48,022 bases of DNA from Planctomycetota bacterium (lineage in GTDB: Bacteria > Planctomycetota > Planctomycetia > Pirellulales > Pirellulaceae). The stretch covers positions 1 to 48,022 of the forward strand of contig CAUJHS010000115.1 in the NCBI GenBank assembly GCA_963204915.1. Reading direction: 5' to 3'. Position numbers and translations under genes: made by a program. Shown here piece after piece: positions 19,257-27,197 of the stretch; positions within the stretch are counted from its first letter, which is position 1; each line of letters starts with the position of its first letter. A model generated the notes under the pieces. It saw nothing but the letters and a program-made list of their open reading frames with translations. It did no database searches and was not told the DNA's origin.

Positions 19257-22200
19257 ATGTCGCGATGCTGCGCTATCGCCTTGGTTCTCGCGGGGTTGGC
19301 TTGCGGGAAAGCATTGGCCGCGGAACCGGCGCTCGATCTGGCGATCCAGACGGAGCATCCGATGTCTCTCTCCTGCGCCGCGCTGAGCGAAGACGGCCGA
19401 TGGCTCCTCACCGGCTCGCGCGACGGTTCGGCCAACCTCTGGGACGTCGCCGCCGGTCGGGCCGTGCAAACCTTCCTCGGCCATGCCGAGTCCCTCAACG
19501 ACGTCGCCCTCAGCCACGACGCCCGCCGAGTCGCCACTGCCTCGGACGACCACACCGTCATTGTTTGGGATACGGCGAGCGGTCGAAAAATCGCCACGTG
19601 GAAAGCGCATCAGGCTCCTACCAAAGTTGGGGACCGGGAAGTCGTGTCGAGCTATTCGGTCAATTCCGCGGTCTTCCATCGGGACGGATCGCGCTTGTTG
19701 ACCGCCGGCAACGATAACACGGCCGCACTTTGGGACGCGGCCACGGGCAAGCTGCTGCGACGATTCACCGGCGGCATGGGAACTTCGAAGTTTGCTTCAT
19801 TCAGTGGCGACGGCGCCCGCGTGCTGACCGGCGGCTCGGAGTTTCCTCCGCCCATCAAGCAAAAAGAAGAACCGCGTAACCTCCAGTTCGACCCGCAGGA
19901 TCCCTTTGGCCTCAAACCCAAATCGCCGTTTGATGCCGGCGGTTTGCTCAACCCCGAGCCGCTGGTGGCGCCGGGACCTGTGTACCCGCCGGGCAATTAC
20001 TACATGGTGATTGTCTGGGACGTGGCGACGGGGCGCAAACTTCAAGTGTTCCGCGGCTTCAGCAGCGAAGTAACACAGGCCGCGCTGCGGGCCGATAACC
20101 GCCGCCTGACGACGCTCGGCCCCGGCATGGACGCCGTCGTGTGGGATGCGCGCACGGGCGCGAAGGTGCATACCTACCGCAACGTGGTGACGATGAGTCG
20201 CGATGGCTCCAAGCTGCTCATCGCCGAAGAGGGCAAGCCGTTCGAAATCCGGGATGTGGACACCGGCAAAAGACTCTCCACCATGGAACCGCTCGCAGAG
20301 CGGCCTTGGGGTTTGCCGTTGAGCAACGACGGCCAGCGCTTCGTCAGCTACGGCACGGGAGTCGAAGTGATCGACGTGGCCGAGTTGCGGAGCGCCGCGA
20401 CGGGCCAACTCTTGCAGACCTTCCAAGGACGCGTCGCGCGGGTATACGCCCTGGCGCTGGCGGCCGACGGCAACACGCTGGCGGTCGGCGACTCCGCGAA
20501 GCTCACGTCGATCTGGAACCTGACCACCGGACGCCGGGAGCAAATGTTGACCGGCCATCAGAACACCATTATGTCGCTCGGCATCAGCGATAATGGAGAG
20601 CGCGTCGTCTCTTCGGTCTTCAGCGGCGCCCCCATGCTCTGGGACACGCGTTCGGGCCAACCGCTTCATACGTTCCCGGCGACGGAAGAAAACCTGGTCA
20701 GCTCCAGGATTAGCGGAGATGGCAAGACGGTCGCGACCGCAGGCAATGGGCGCGCCGCGAGCGTGTGGGAAGCGGAAACGGGCAGCCGTCTCAAAGAGTT
20801 TGACATCACCCCGCTGGTCGGCTGCCTGCGCCTGAGCCGCGACGGCCAGCAGATCTTGGTCAACTCGTCCGGTTTTGGCTGCATCGCATACCACGCCGAT
20901 ACGGGCGAGGTGATGCGGAATTACGGCGCCTTCAACGGTCCGATCAATTGTTTCGCGTGGAGCGGCGACGAAACGCGTATTGTCGGAGCGAGCGAGTTCG
21001 CGGATCGCGTGACGCTGTGGGAATCGGGCAAGAGCGAGGAATTGCGGGCGATGAGCGCCACCGACGTCAAGTGCGTCAGCGCCAATCGCGAAGGAACGCT
21101 TTTGTTGACCGGGTCCGACGATGGAACGGCCTGCCTGTGGAACGGCGAGACGGGCGAGAAACTGCACACGCTCGCCGCCAGCCACTTGGCGATCGAAAGC
21201 GTCGCGCTCAGCGGCGACGGCAAGTTGGCGTTTACCGCCTCCCAAGATGGCGCCGTGCGGATGTGGGATGCCGCGACGGGTAAGCAACTGGCGAGCCTCT
21301 TGAGCCTGGATGCAGGGAAGGAATGGCTGGTCGTCACGCCCGACGGGCTGTTCGACGGCTCGCTGAATGCGACGCAGTTCGTGTCGTACCGGGTCCGCGG
21401 CACGCTCGAATTCGTGCCGCTCGACCGCTACCAGCAGCAGTTCTATCAGCCGGGTTTGCTCGCCATGCTGGTGCGCGGCGCGCGGCCGGCGCCCAAGGTG
21501 GATATCGCCAAGAGCCTGCCTCCGAAAGTGCGCATCGCGGCGCCCACCGGCGCGGGACTGAACTTGAGCGATGGCAAAACGACCGTACATGCCGTCGCCG
21601 AGGCGCGTGGCGAACATCCCATCAAGACGTTTCGCTTGCTCGTCGATGGACGGCCTTACCGGGGTCAAATGGGCGTGTTCCCGCTGGCCAATCCGAAACC
21701 GGTAACGGCGACCGCGAGTTGGTCGATCGAGCTGGAGCCAGGCCGCCACACGCTTAAGGTGCTGGCCGACACCGAATACGTGCAAGGCGCCTCGGACGAG
21801 ATCGAAGTTCGCTGCGTCGGCGGCGGAGGCGGCAGCGCCGTGGAGTTGCCTTCGCTCTTCGTCCTCTCAATTGGCGTATCGAAATATCCCGGCACGCGCA
21901 AGCTCGATTACGCCGCCGCCGACGCCGAGGCCATCGCCCGTTCGTTCCAGGAACGTAGCCCCGCGCTGTTCAAGTCGATCGAGGTCAAGACGGTGTTGGA
22001 CGAGCAAGCCGACCGCAAGGGTTTCTTCGCCGGCATCCAGTGGCTGCGCGAGCGGATGACGCCAAAGTCGGTCGGCGTGGTCTTCTTCGCCGGCCACGGC
22101 GAAAAGGACCAGGACGGCATTCTCTACTTTCTCCCGGTCGATTTCGAGGAGAAAAACCTCGCCGGCTCGGTCATCGACGCGGATGTGCTCAAGCGGCAAC

Positions 22201-22586
22201 TGATGGGCATTCCCGGCCGACTGACGCTGATGCTCGACGCCTGCCATTCGGGCGAGATCGGCGCCGGCAAGACCCGCGGCGTCGGCGGACTGACCGACCA
22301 ACTGGTGCGCGACCTGACGGCCGAAGAGAGCGGTTTGATCGTCATGTGTTCCGCCCTGGGGCACGAGTCGGCGCAGGAAAGCCACGCCCATCGCCACGGG
22401 CTGTTCGCCGCGGCGCTCCTGGAGGGAATAGAAGGCCAGGCCCACAAATCGCCCGACGGCGCCGTCTACCTCACCGCCCTCGACGCCTACGTCGCCGCGC
22501 GCGTCAAAGAGTTAAGCAAAGGCCAACAGAATCCCGTCACCGGCAAACCCACGACCGTACGCGACTTCCCCGTGAGCAAACCCTAG
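19257..22586 (+). CDS. exported WD40-repeat caspase-family (C14) protein
   Basis: 1109 residues with an N-terminal signal peptide (CCAIALVLAGLACGKALAA); GGGGGAG lies upstream of ATG 19257. Residues about 35-690 are WD40 repeats, with blades such as DGSANLWDVAAGRAVQTFLG. A linker (690-760) contains VTPDGLFDGS, common between propeller and caspase in this phylum, followed by an Ig-like domain (about 765-860). The C-terminal peptidase C14 domain (about 865-1105) keeps both catalytic residues: His947 in FFAGHGE and Cys996 in LDACHSG. Bacterial caspase-like enzymes (orthocaspases/metacaspases) cleave after basic or acidic residues and act in proteolytic signalling or cell death. The substrate here is unknown. 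A periplasmic site is implied by the signal peptide. It is second of a two-gene unit. Confidence 0.88.
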   Translation: MSRCCAIALVLAGLACGKALAAEPALDLAIQTEHPMSLSCAALSEDGRWLLTGSRDGSANLWDVAAGRAVQTFLGHAESLNDVALSHDARRVATASDDHTVIVWDTASGRKIATWKAHQAPTKVGDREVVSSYSVNSAVFHRDGSRLLTAGNDNTAALWDAATGKLLRRFTGGMGTSKFASFSGDGARVLTGGSEFPPPIKQKEEPRNLQFDPQDPFGLKPKSPFDAGGLLNPEPLVAPGPVYPPGNYYMVIVWDVATGRKLQVFRGFSSEVTQAALRADNRRLTTLGPGMDAVVWDARTGAKVHTYRNVVTMSRDGSKLLIAEEGKPFEIRDVDTGKRLSTMEPLAERPWGLPLSNDGQRFVSYGTGVEVIDVAELRSAATGQLLQTFQGRVARVYALALAADGNTLAVGDSAKLTSIWNLTTGRREQMLTGHQNTIMSLGISDNGERVVSSVFSGAPMLWDTRSGQPLHTFPATEENLVSSRISGDGKTVATAGNGRAASVWEAETGSRLKEFDITPLVGCLRLSRDGQQILVNSSGFGCIAYHADTGEVMRNYGAFNGPINCFAWSGDETRIVGASEFADRVTLWESGKSEELRAMSATDVKCVSANREGTLLLTGSDDGTACLWNGETGEKLHTLAASHLAIESVALSGDGKLAFTASQDGAVRMWDAATGKQLASLLSLDAGKEWLVVTPDGLFDGSLNATQFVSYRVRGTLEFVPLDRYQQQFYQPGLLAMLVRGARPAPKVDIAKSLPPKVRIAAPTGAGLNLSDGKTTVHAVAEARGEHPIKTFRLLVDGRPYRGQMGVFPLANPKPVTATASWSIELEPGRHTLKVLADTEYVQGASDEIEVRCVGGGGGSAVELPSLFVLSIGVSKYPGTRKLDYAAADAEAIARSFQERSPALFKSIEVKTVLDEQADRKGFFAGIQWLRERMTPKSVGVVFFAGHGEKDQDGILYFLPVDFEEKNLAGSVIDADVLKRQLMGIPGRLTLMLDACHSGEIGAGKTRGVGGLTDQLVRDLTAEESGLIVMCSALGHESAQESHAHRHGLFAAALLEGIEGQAHKSPDGAVYLTALDAYVAARVKELSKGQQNPVTGKPTTVRDFPVSKP

Positions 22587-22593
22587 TGCCGCG

Positions 22594-22829
22594 TCAGGTT
22601 TTGATTTTGGGGTAGAGTCGCTTCAGTTTCGTACGGGCGTCTTCGACTTGAAATTGCCAGTCGACGCCGCGCTGCTTGGTGTTTGTTTTCTCGGACCAGA
22701 CTGCGATTTCCGATTGTAGTTCGGCGAGTTCACCGATGCGGCGGCCGCGGAGGCGCTGACGGGTCAGGCAACTTAGTTCGCATTCCGCGATGTTGAGCCA
22801 GCTGCCATGCTTGAGTGTGTGGCCTATAC
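22594..22829 (-). pseudogene. IS630-family transposase, C-terminal fragment
   Basis: Minus-strand reading gives HTLKHGSWLNIAECELSCLT, RQRLRGRRIGELAELQSEIA and a terminal WQFQVEDARTKLKRLYPKI before the TGA at 22594-22596. The H-G-S-W-L-N-x-A-E motif is the hallmark of the last part of the IS630/Tc1 DDE domain, including the catalytic Glu. Everything N-terminal is missing: family similarity stops at about 22829. About 75 residues remain of some 340. Confidence 0.8.
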
Positions 22830-23060
22830 AAACTATTGGAAATTGTTCCTGAATGAGCCGCCCAGCGTTGGGAGTGCGTTATCGACGCGACCGCGGATAA
22901 AATGGCGAGCGGTGTCTGGGTCGCCCAAGCCGAAGGATCGGCTGATAACAAATGTTGGAGACAACCACAGTTTCTAACGCTCCGAGAAAACTTGGCGAAG
23001 GAATGGAGTCCGCGGAACGGCATTGAACGCGCCCACATTGACATGATGGCTCCGGCGCTT
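22824..23060 (+). pseudogene. decayed unnamed gene fragment
   Basis: Two plus-strand frames carry protein-like text: YTNYWKLFLNEPPSVGSAL in one, and, after a frame change near 22900, DKMASGVWVAQAEGSADNKC then RQPQFLTLRENLAKEWSPRN and GIERAHIDMMA in the next. The second block is regular and amphipathic, quite unlike shadow sequence. I do not recognise a family. No start codon with a ribosome site is present, so it is read as a relic broken on its 5' side by the IS630 fragment. Confidence 0.35.
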
Positions 23061-23829
23061 TCGCTACCCTATCGGTGGACATGGTTTAATGAAGCGCGGC
23101 GCACGGTGGCGTAACGAGCGCCACGAGGCGCCGTTCAGGTCGATATTTGCATTATCACCTTAGGCGTTGAATTTCGCGAAGGACCGACGAACCAACCGCG
23201 GCACCGGTCATTTCGGTCTTGCGGCTGCAGTTTGAGAGTCGCCAGGGTTAAGCATGCACATATCGTCGCCCCCCAGTCTTCGGCGCTCCACGCCGCCTGA
23301 CGAAGAAAAGCTTCGTCGCCGTGCCTTTCTCCGTCGAGGCAAACCATAGTCGATTCGTCTCGTTGCTTGGAGAATGCTCGGTTTCGTGATGCTGGTTTTC
23401 GCCCCTTCCTGTGAGCCAACGGTAGGTAAAGCTTGCATCTTTCGAAAAAACTTTTTGGAAGTTGGTTGCCGGCACACCAGGTTTTGACGCTGGTTGTTTT
23501 GACTTCCGATTCATCCTTCATCGGCGAACCAGCCTCACCAAGTCGTTCCATATTCGGCTCCCCGTGTTGACTTTTTCGTATCGGCCGCCAAAGCGCCGCC
23601 GCGAGCTAGCGCGATTGCGCTAAAAATCCAGGCGAGGTTGGGACGCGACATGTGGACACGCCTCGTCGAGGGCGGCGTCGCGCTGTGCTGCCGCGGGCGT
23701 CAAAGCATGGTCTGGCCACGCGTCAGCACGCTGTGTCGGCCGATTCCTCGTCTGCGCGCCTTGCCCATCTAACTGTCGCGAGGTTGGCGTATCGCGCTCG
23801 AGCACGTTGAAGGTGCGAAATCAAACGAA
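23061..23829. other. no gene recognised
   Basis: Lower-complexity DNA without a supported gene. On the minus strand around 23250-23510 a frame reads FQKVFSKDASFTYRWLTG and then NETNRLWFASTEKGTATKLF, which may be a remnant of a transposase or other gene, but no start, family motif or codon pattern supports a call. Confidence 0.4.
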
Positions 23830-23874
23830 GACTGCTAACTGCCAAGTCGTAGATTCGAATCTGGCCTGAGGAGC
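23830..23874 (+). pseudogene. 3' half of a tRNA-Asn, candidate attachment-site remnant
   Basis: The segment matches the 3' half of bacterial tRNA-Asn by recollection of the consensus: an anticodon-loop region ACTGCTAACTG (tRNA-Asn has CTGTTAAC, so the GTT anticodon would be changed to GCT), then AAGTCGTAGATTCGAATCT for the T arm, then CCTGAGGAGC for the 3' acceptor strand, with no CCA. The 5' half (TCCTCAG, D arm) is absent upstream. T-arm pairing is imperfect, so this is not a working tRNA. Half-tRNA sequences of this type are left at one end of elements integrated at a tRNA 3' end. A strong hairpin follows four bases later. Confidence 0.5.
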
Positions 23875-23877
23875 TCG

Positions 23878-23912
23878 AGCCGCAGGTCATTCTTTTCGAA
23901 TCACTTGCGGCT
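23878..23912 (+). terminator. strong hairpin after tRNA-Asn remnant
   Basis: Arms AGCCGCAGGTCATTC (23878-23892) and GAATCACTTGCGGCT (23898-23912) pair over 15 positions with one C-C mismatch and one G-T, around loop TTTTC. TTTCGTGTTT follows. Position directly after a tRNA 3' end fits an intrinsic terminator of the original tRNA transcript. Confidence 0.7.
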
Positions 23913-24117
23913 TTCGTGTTTATCTCACATACAAATCAGAGGGCGAACTGGGCAAGAGCCGCGAGAGTCGGCACCCCAGAACCAGTTCGCGATTTGGCGC
24001 AGGTGAGATTCGCCTGCGTGTTGAAATCGACAGTCTCGCCGCTGAACGTTGTTGCCGATGCCGCGGATCGGGTGAGAAAGAATTGTCGAAGCAAGCTCGG
24101 CCGCTTGGCGTGCGGCC

Positions 24118-24897
24118 TCACCGAAGCAATTGTTCCTGGCGGCGATATTCCAGCGGGGAGAGTCCGGTGGCCGTTCGAAAGGCGCGTGTGAAGGCGCTTT
24201 GGTCGAGGTAGCCACAGCGCTGAGCAATCTCTGCAATCGGTTTGACCGATTCGCGGAGGAGGCGAGAGCCCGCACTGATCCGAGTCTTCACGATGAACTG
24301 CGAGGGGGTCAGACCGAAGATCCTGCGGGTCAGTTTTGCGAATTGCGACGGGGATAGTCGAGACCGCGCAGCAAGCATCGCGGGCGAGCAACGCTTCGAA
24401 GGATCCTCCTCGAACGCGGTGATTGCCTCGGCGAACGCCAGCGGGACTTCTTCGGTTTGCATCGGCGCGCGAACGTCTCGCGAGAACCCGATGATTCCGG
24501 TCGTTCGTCCGTCTTCGTCGCGGAGTGGCAGCTTCGTGGTCAGGCACCACACCGGTTCGCGCGGGCGATACCATTGCAACTCCAAGTGCGCAACAAGCGG
24601 CTTGCCCGTTCGGAGCACTCGTTGATCCTGTTCCGTGGGAATGCGGCCGAAGTCGCCGGGACAGATATCGACGGGGCGCTTCCCGATGGCGTCGCTGGGT
24701 TGACGAAGTCCGTGGCGAGAAAGTAGCGACTGATTCACAGTGACGTAACGTCCCGCTGAATCCTTGACGAAGAACGCGACGTCCGGGGCCAGGTCGAACA
24801 GAGCCTGCAAGGTGCGTAGATCAACCGATCTCAGGTCGTGCGACAGGGCAAGCTCGGGCGGTTTTGTGCGCGCTTTCACGGTACGGGATGATTCCAA
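24118..24897 (-). CDS. PAS-domain AraC-family transcriptional regulator
   Basis: 259 residues starting at TTG 24895-24897; a GTG at 24877-24879 is an alternative start. Residues about 28-140 are a PAS fold ([20 protein letters not shown], then [10 protein letters not shown] at its end). Residues about 155-255 are an AraC-type double [21 protein letters not shown] for the first helix pair and [20 protein letters not shown] for the second, with the family ending GLSPLEYRR. It should bind DNA as an activator, with the PAS domain sensing a small molecule or redox state. It is divergent from the seven-gene run starting at 24988, with only 90 bases between, so regulation of that run is the natural inference. 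The putative inducer is a hydroxyproline-related compound. Confidence 0.88.
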   Translation of the reverse strand: MESSRTVKARTKPPELALSHDLRSVDLRTLQALFDLAPDVAFFVKDSAGRYVTVNQSLLSRHGLRQPSDAIGKRPVDICPGDFGRIPTEQDQRVLRTGKPLVAHLELQWYRPREPVWCLTTKLPLRDEDGRTTGIIGFSRDVRAPMQTEEVPLAFAEAITAFEEDPSKRCSPAMLAARSRLSPSQFAKLTRRIFGLTPSQFIVKTRISAGSRLLRESVKPIAEIAQRCGYLDQSAFTRAFRTATGLSPLEYRRQEQLLR

Positions 24898-24987
24898 GAC
24901 AAGAACCGATGCGTCACTTCACCTAAAATTATCGGGTCGTTTCAATTGTGGCTCAAGTCGTCAAAGCAGTTCCGGAGAGATTCCGTC
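24898..24987. promoter_or_regulatory. divergent promoter region
   Basis: This 90-base gap separates the start of the AraC-type regulator (minus) from the start of the dehydratase (plus) and must hold both promoters. An AT-rich patch CCTAAAATTATCGG near 24921-24934 is the likeliest -10-type core, but I cannot assign -35 elements or an operator. The dehydratase ribosome site CGGAGAGA lies at 24973-24980. Confidence 0.55.
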
Positions 24988-26091
24988 GTGAAGATTGCCC
25001 GCATCGTTGCCCATCGCGTGGAGTTGCCGCTCGTAGAAGGCGCATACAAGTGGTCGGGTGGAAAGTCGGTGTCGGTTTTCGACAGCACGATCGTTGGAGT
25101 CGAGACAGAGTGCGGGCTGGTCGGCTACGGAGAGGTCTGTCCGCTCGGGCCGTTTTATTTGCCCGCTTATGCGGAAGGCGTGCGAGCGGGGATCAAAGAG
25201 CTGGGACCGCACTTGATCGGCTTCGATCCACGAGAACTCGCCAAGTTGAATTGTCGGATGGATGCCGCGCTCAAGGGGCATCCGTATGTCAAGGCGGGAA
25301 TCGACATCGCGTGCTGGGACATTCTCGGCAAGGCGACGGGCCTGCCGGTGTGCCTGCTGATGGGAGGGCGGTTTGGTGAGAGCGTGCGGCTGTATCGAGC
25401 GATCTCGCAACAGCCGCCAGATGTGATGGCGCGCAACGTCGCGGGGTACCGCGCCGAGGGCTACACGCGGTTTCAGTTGAAGGTCGGCGGCGATCCCGAT
25501 CAAGACATTGAGCGGATTCGGCAAGTGCGGGCGATTCTTCAACCGACCGATCGTCTCGTCGCCGATGCGAACACCGGCTGGACTCAGCACGAAGCGATGC
25601 GTGTGGTGCGTGCGGTTCGCGACATTGACGTCTACATCGAGCAGCCATGTCTGACGTACGAAGAGTGTCTGGCCGTCCGGCGTCACACAGACCATCCGTT
25701 CGTGCTCGACGAAAACGTCGATAGCCTCGACATGCTGCTGCGAGCCAGGTCGGACCTCGCGATGGACGTTGTGAACCTGAAGATCAGCAAGCTCGGCGGC
25801 CTCACGCGGACGAAGCAAGTCCGCGACCTGTGCGTCAGCGTCGGCATTGCCATGACGCTGGAAGACAGTTGGGGCGGCGATGTGACGACGGCGGCGATCG
25901 CACACCTGGCTCACAGCACGCCGGAGGAGTTGCGATTCACCAGCACTGACTTCAACAGCTACGTCACCGTCAGTAACGCGATTGGCGCCCCGCAACGCGA
26001 GCTAGGAGTCATGCGAGCCTCGAACGCACCGGGACTCGGCGTCGAACCGCGTCGCGAAGTGATCGGCCCACGTGTGGTGGAGGTCTCGTGA
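24988..26091 (+). CDS. enolase-superfamily dehydratase, cis-3-hydroxy-L-proline dehydratase type
   Basis: GTG 24988 is chosen because CGGAGAGA sits seven bases upstream and the protein then starts in register with the family ([20 protein letters not shown]). The 367-residue product has the N-terminal capping domain followed by the (beta/alpha)7-beta barrel. Catalytic Lys165 lies in FQLKVGG. Metal ligands are Asp193 (DANTGW), Glu218 (IEQPC) and Asp241 (LDEN). Lys265 and Lys268 are in NLKISKLGG. The pair of barrel lysines and the text [20 protein letters not shown] match cis-3-hydroxy-L-proline dehydratases of the mandelate racemase subgroup, which give delta-1-pyrroline-2-carboxylate. Substrate assignment is from recalled similarity; a related betaine or 4-hydroxyproline epimerase role is possible. 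It is first in the operon. Confidence 0.8.
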   Translation: MKIARIVAHRVELPLVEGAYKWSGGKSVSVFDSTIVGVETECGLVGYGEVCPLGPFYLPAYAEGVRAGIKELGPHLIGFDPRELAKLNCRMDAALKGHPYVKAGIDIACWDILGKATGLPVCLLMGGRFGESVRLYRAISQQPPDVMARNVAGYRAEGYTRFQLKVGGDPDQDIERIRQVRAILQPTDRLVADANTGWTQHEAMRVVRAVRDIDVYIEQPCLTYEECLAVRRHTDHPFVLDENVDSLDMLLRARSDLAMDVVNLKISKLGGLTRTKQVRDLCVSVGIAMTLEDSWGGDVTTAAIAHLAHSTPEELRFTSTDFNSYVTVSNAIGAPQRELGVMRASNAPGLGVEPRREVIGPRVVEVS

Positions 26092-26165
26092 CGTTCCCAA
26101 GGAAACTTGTCATCGGGGTGTGCGAATTCCAGTTCGTTCACTCGTTCTTGCAATAGGAAACCAAC

Positions 26166-27113
26166 ATGCCTGACAACTCCATTTTCCGCGGCTGTATCCC
26201 CGCGATCATGACGCCTTGTTCGCGCGATGGAATTCCAAACTTTGACGCGCTGGTCAACACGGCGCAATCACTCATCGCGGCCGGGATGCGAGCGGTCGTG
26301 TATTGCGGATCGATGGGAGATTGGCCGTTGCTGTCGGATGAGCAGCGTCAGGAAGGCGTGCGGCGACTCGTTGAAGCCGGCGTACCGGTCGTCGTGGGAA
26401 CGGGAGCACAGAATCCCCGGCGCGCTGCAGCACATGCGGCTCATGCCAAGAAAACGGGCGCCGCGGGTCTGATGGTCATCCCGCGTCTGATGTCGCGCGG
26501 CACGTCACCGGCGGCGCAGCGGGCTCACTTCGCGGGCGTGCTCCAAGCGGGCGGTGACCTGCCGGCCGTGATCTACAACAGCCCGTACTACGGATTTGAA
26601 ACACGGGCGGATCTGTTCTTCGACCTGCGGCGAGAGCACGCGAATCTGATCGGCTTCAAGGAATTCGGTGGAGCAGAATCGTTGACCTATGCCGCCGAAC
26701 ACATCACCAGCGGCGACCCATCGCTGTCTCTCATGGTCGGCGTGGATACGCAGGTCTTTCACGGCTTCGTCCGCTGTGGAGCTGTCGGAGCTATCACCGG
26801 CGTGGGCAACGCCCTGCCAAAACCAGTGCTGCGGTTGATCGAACTGTGCGAACAAGCCGCGCGCGGCGACGTCGCGGCTCGACGTCTTGCAAAAGAACTC
26901 GATGATGCATTGCGAGTCCTCTCCACCTTCGATGAAGGGCCGGATTTGGTTCTTTACTATAAGCAGCTCATGGTGCTTGAAGGCCATGAGGAATACTCGC
27001 ACCATTTGAATGACACCGACCGGCTCAGCACCAGCCAACGTGACCTTCTCGAAAGCCAATGGCGGCAGTTCAAAGAATGGTGGAACAACTGGCCAGGTTC
27101 ATCATCCAGGTGA
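26166..27113 (+). CDS. DapA/NAL-superfamily lyase or deaminase, hydroxyproline-pathway type
   Basis: A 315-residue TIM-barrel protein of the dihydrodipicolinate synthase family. The Schiff-base Lys165 lies in LIGFKEFGG, and the family Tyr137 is in YNSPYYG. The first strand region reads GCIPAIMTPCSRDG and the substrate loop VVYCGSMGDWPLLS, both close to my memory of delta-1-pyrroline-4-hydroxy-2-carboxylate deaminases, which convert a hydroxyproline intermediate to 2-oxoglutarate semialdehyde. That subgroup assignment is an inference; an aldolase of the same fold remains possible. It lies 74 bases after the dehydratase gene on the same strand, so the two probably serve one pathway. No dehydrogenase for oxoglutarate semialdehyde is in the window. 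Confidence 0.78.
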   Translation: MPDNSIFRGCIPAIMTPCSRDGIPNFDALVNTAQSLIAAGMRAVVYCGSMGDWPLLSDEQRQEGVRRLVEAGVPVVVGTGAQNPRRAAAHAAHAKKTGAAGLMVIPRLMSRGTSPAAQRAHFAGVLQAGGDLPAVIYNSPYYGFETRADLFFDLRREHANLIGFKEFGGAESLTYAAEHITSGDPSLSLMVGVDTQVFHGFVRCGAVGAITGVGNALPKPVLRLIELCEQAARGDVAARRLAKELDDALRVLSTFDEGPDLVLYYKQLMVLEGHEEYSHHLNDTDRLSTSQRDLLESQWRQFKEWWNNWPGSSSR

Positions 27114-27197
27114 CACGACGCGACCACGATGCTGAGACCTACTACGAAACGAGAAGGCGATGCGGCCGCGCGGCATTCAAATTGAGGCAATCGATCC

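Noticed and set aside
19797-21785. 662-residue minus-strand open frame
   Set aside because: It is antisense to the WD40 part of the caspase gene; repeat structure on the sense strand explains its length.
23208-23551. overlapping minus-strand frames with FSKDASFTYRWLTG text
   Set aside because: Fragments of possible coding text in two frames but no family match or start; too weak to name, mentioned only as part of the gene-free stretch.
23830-23874. functional tRNA gene
   Set aside because: Only the 3' half is present, T-arm pairing is broken and the anticodon position is altered, so it is read as a remnant.
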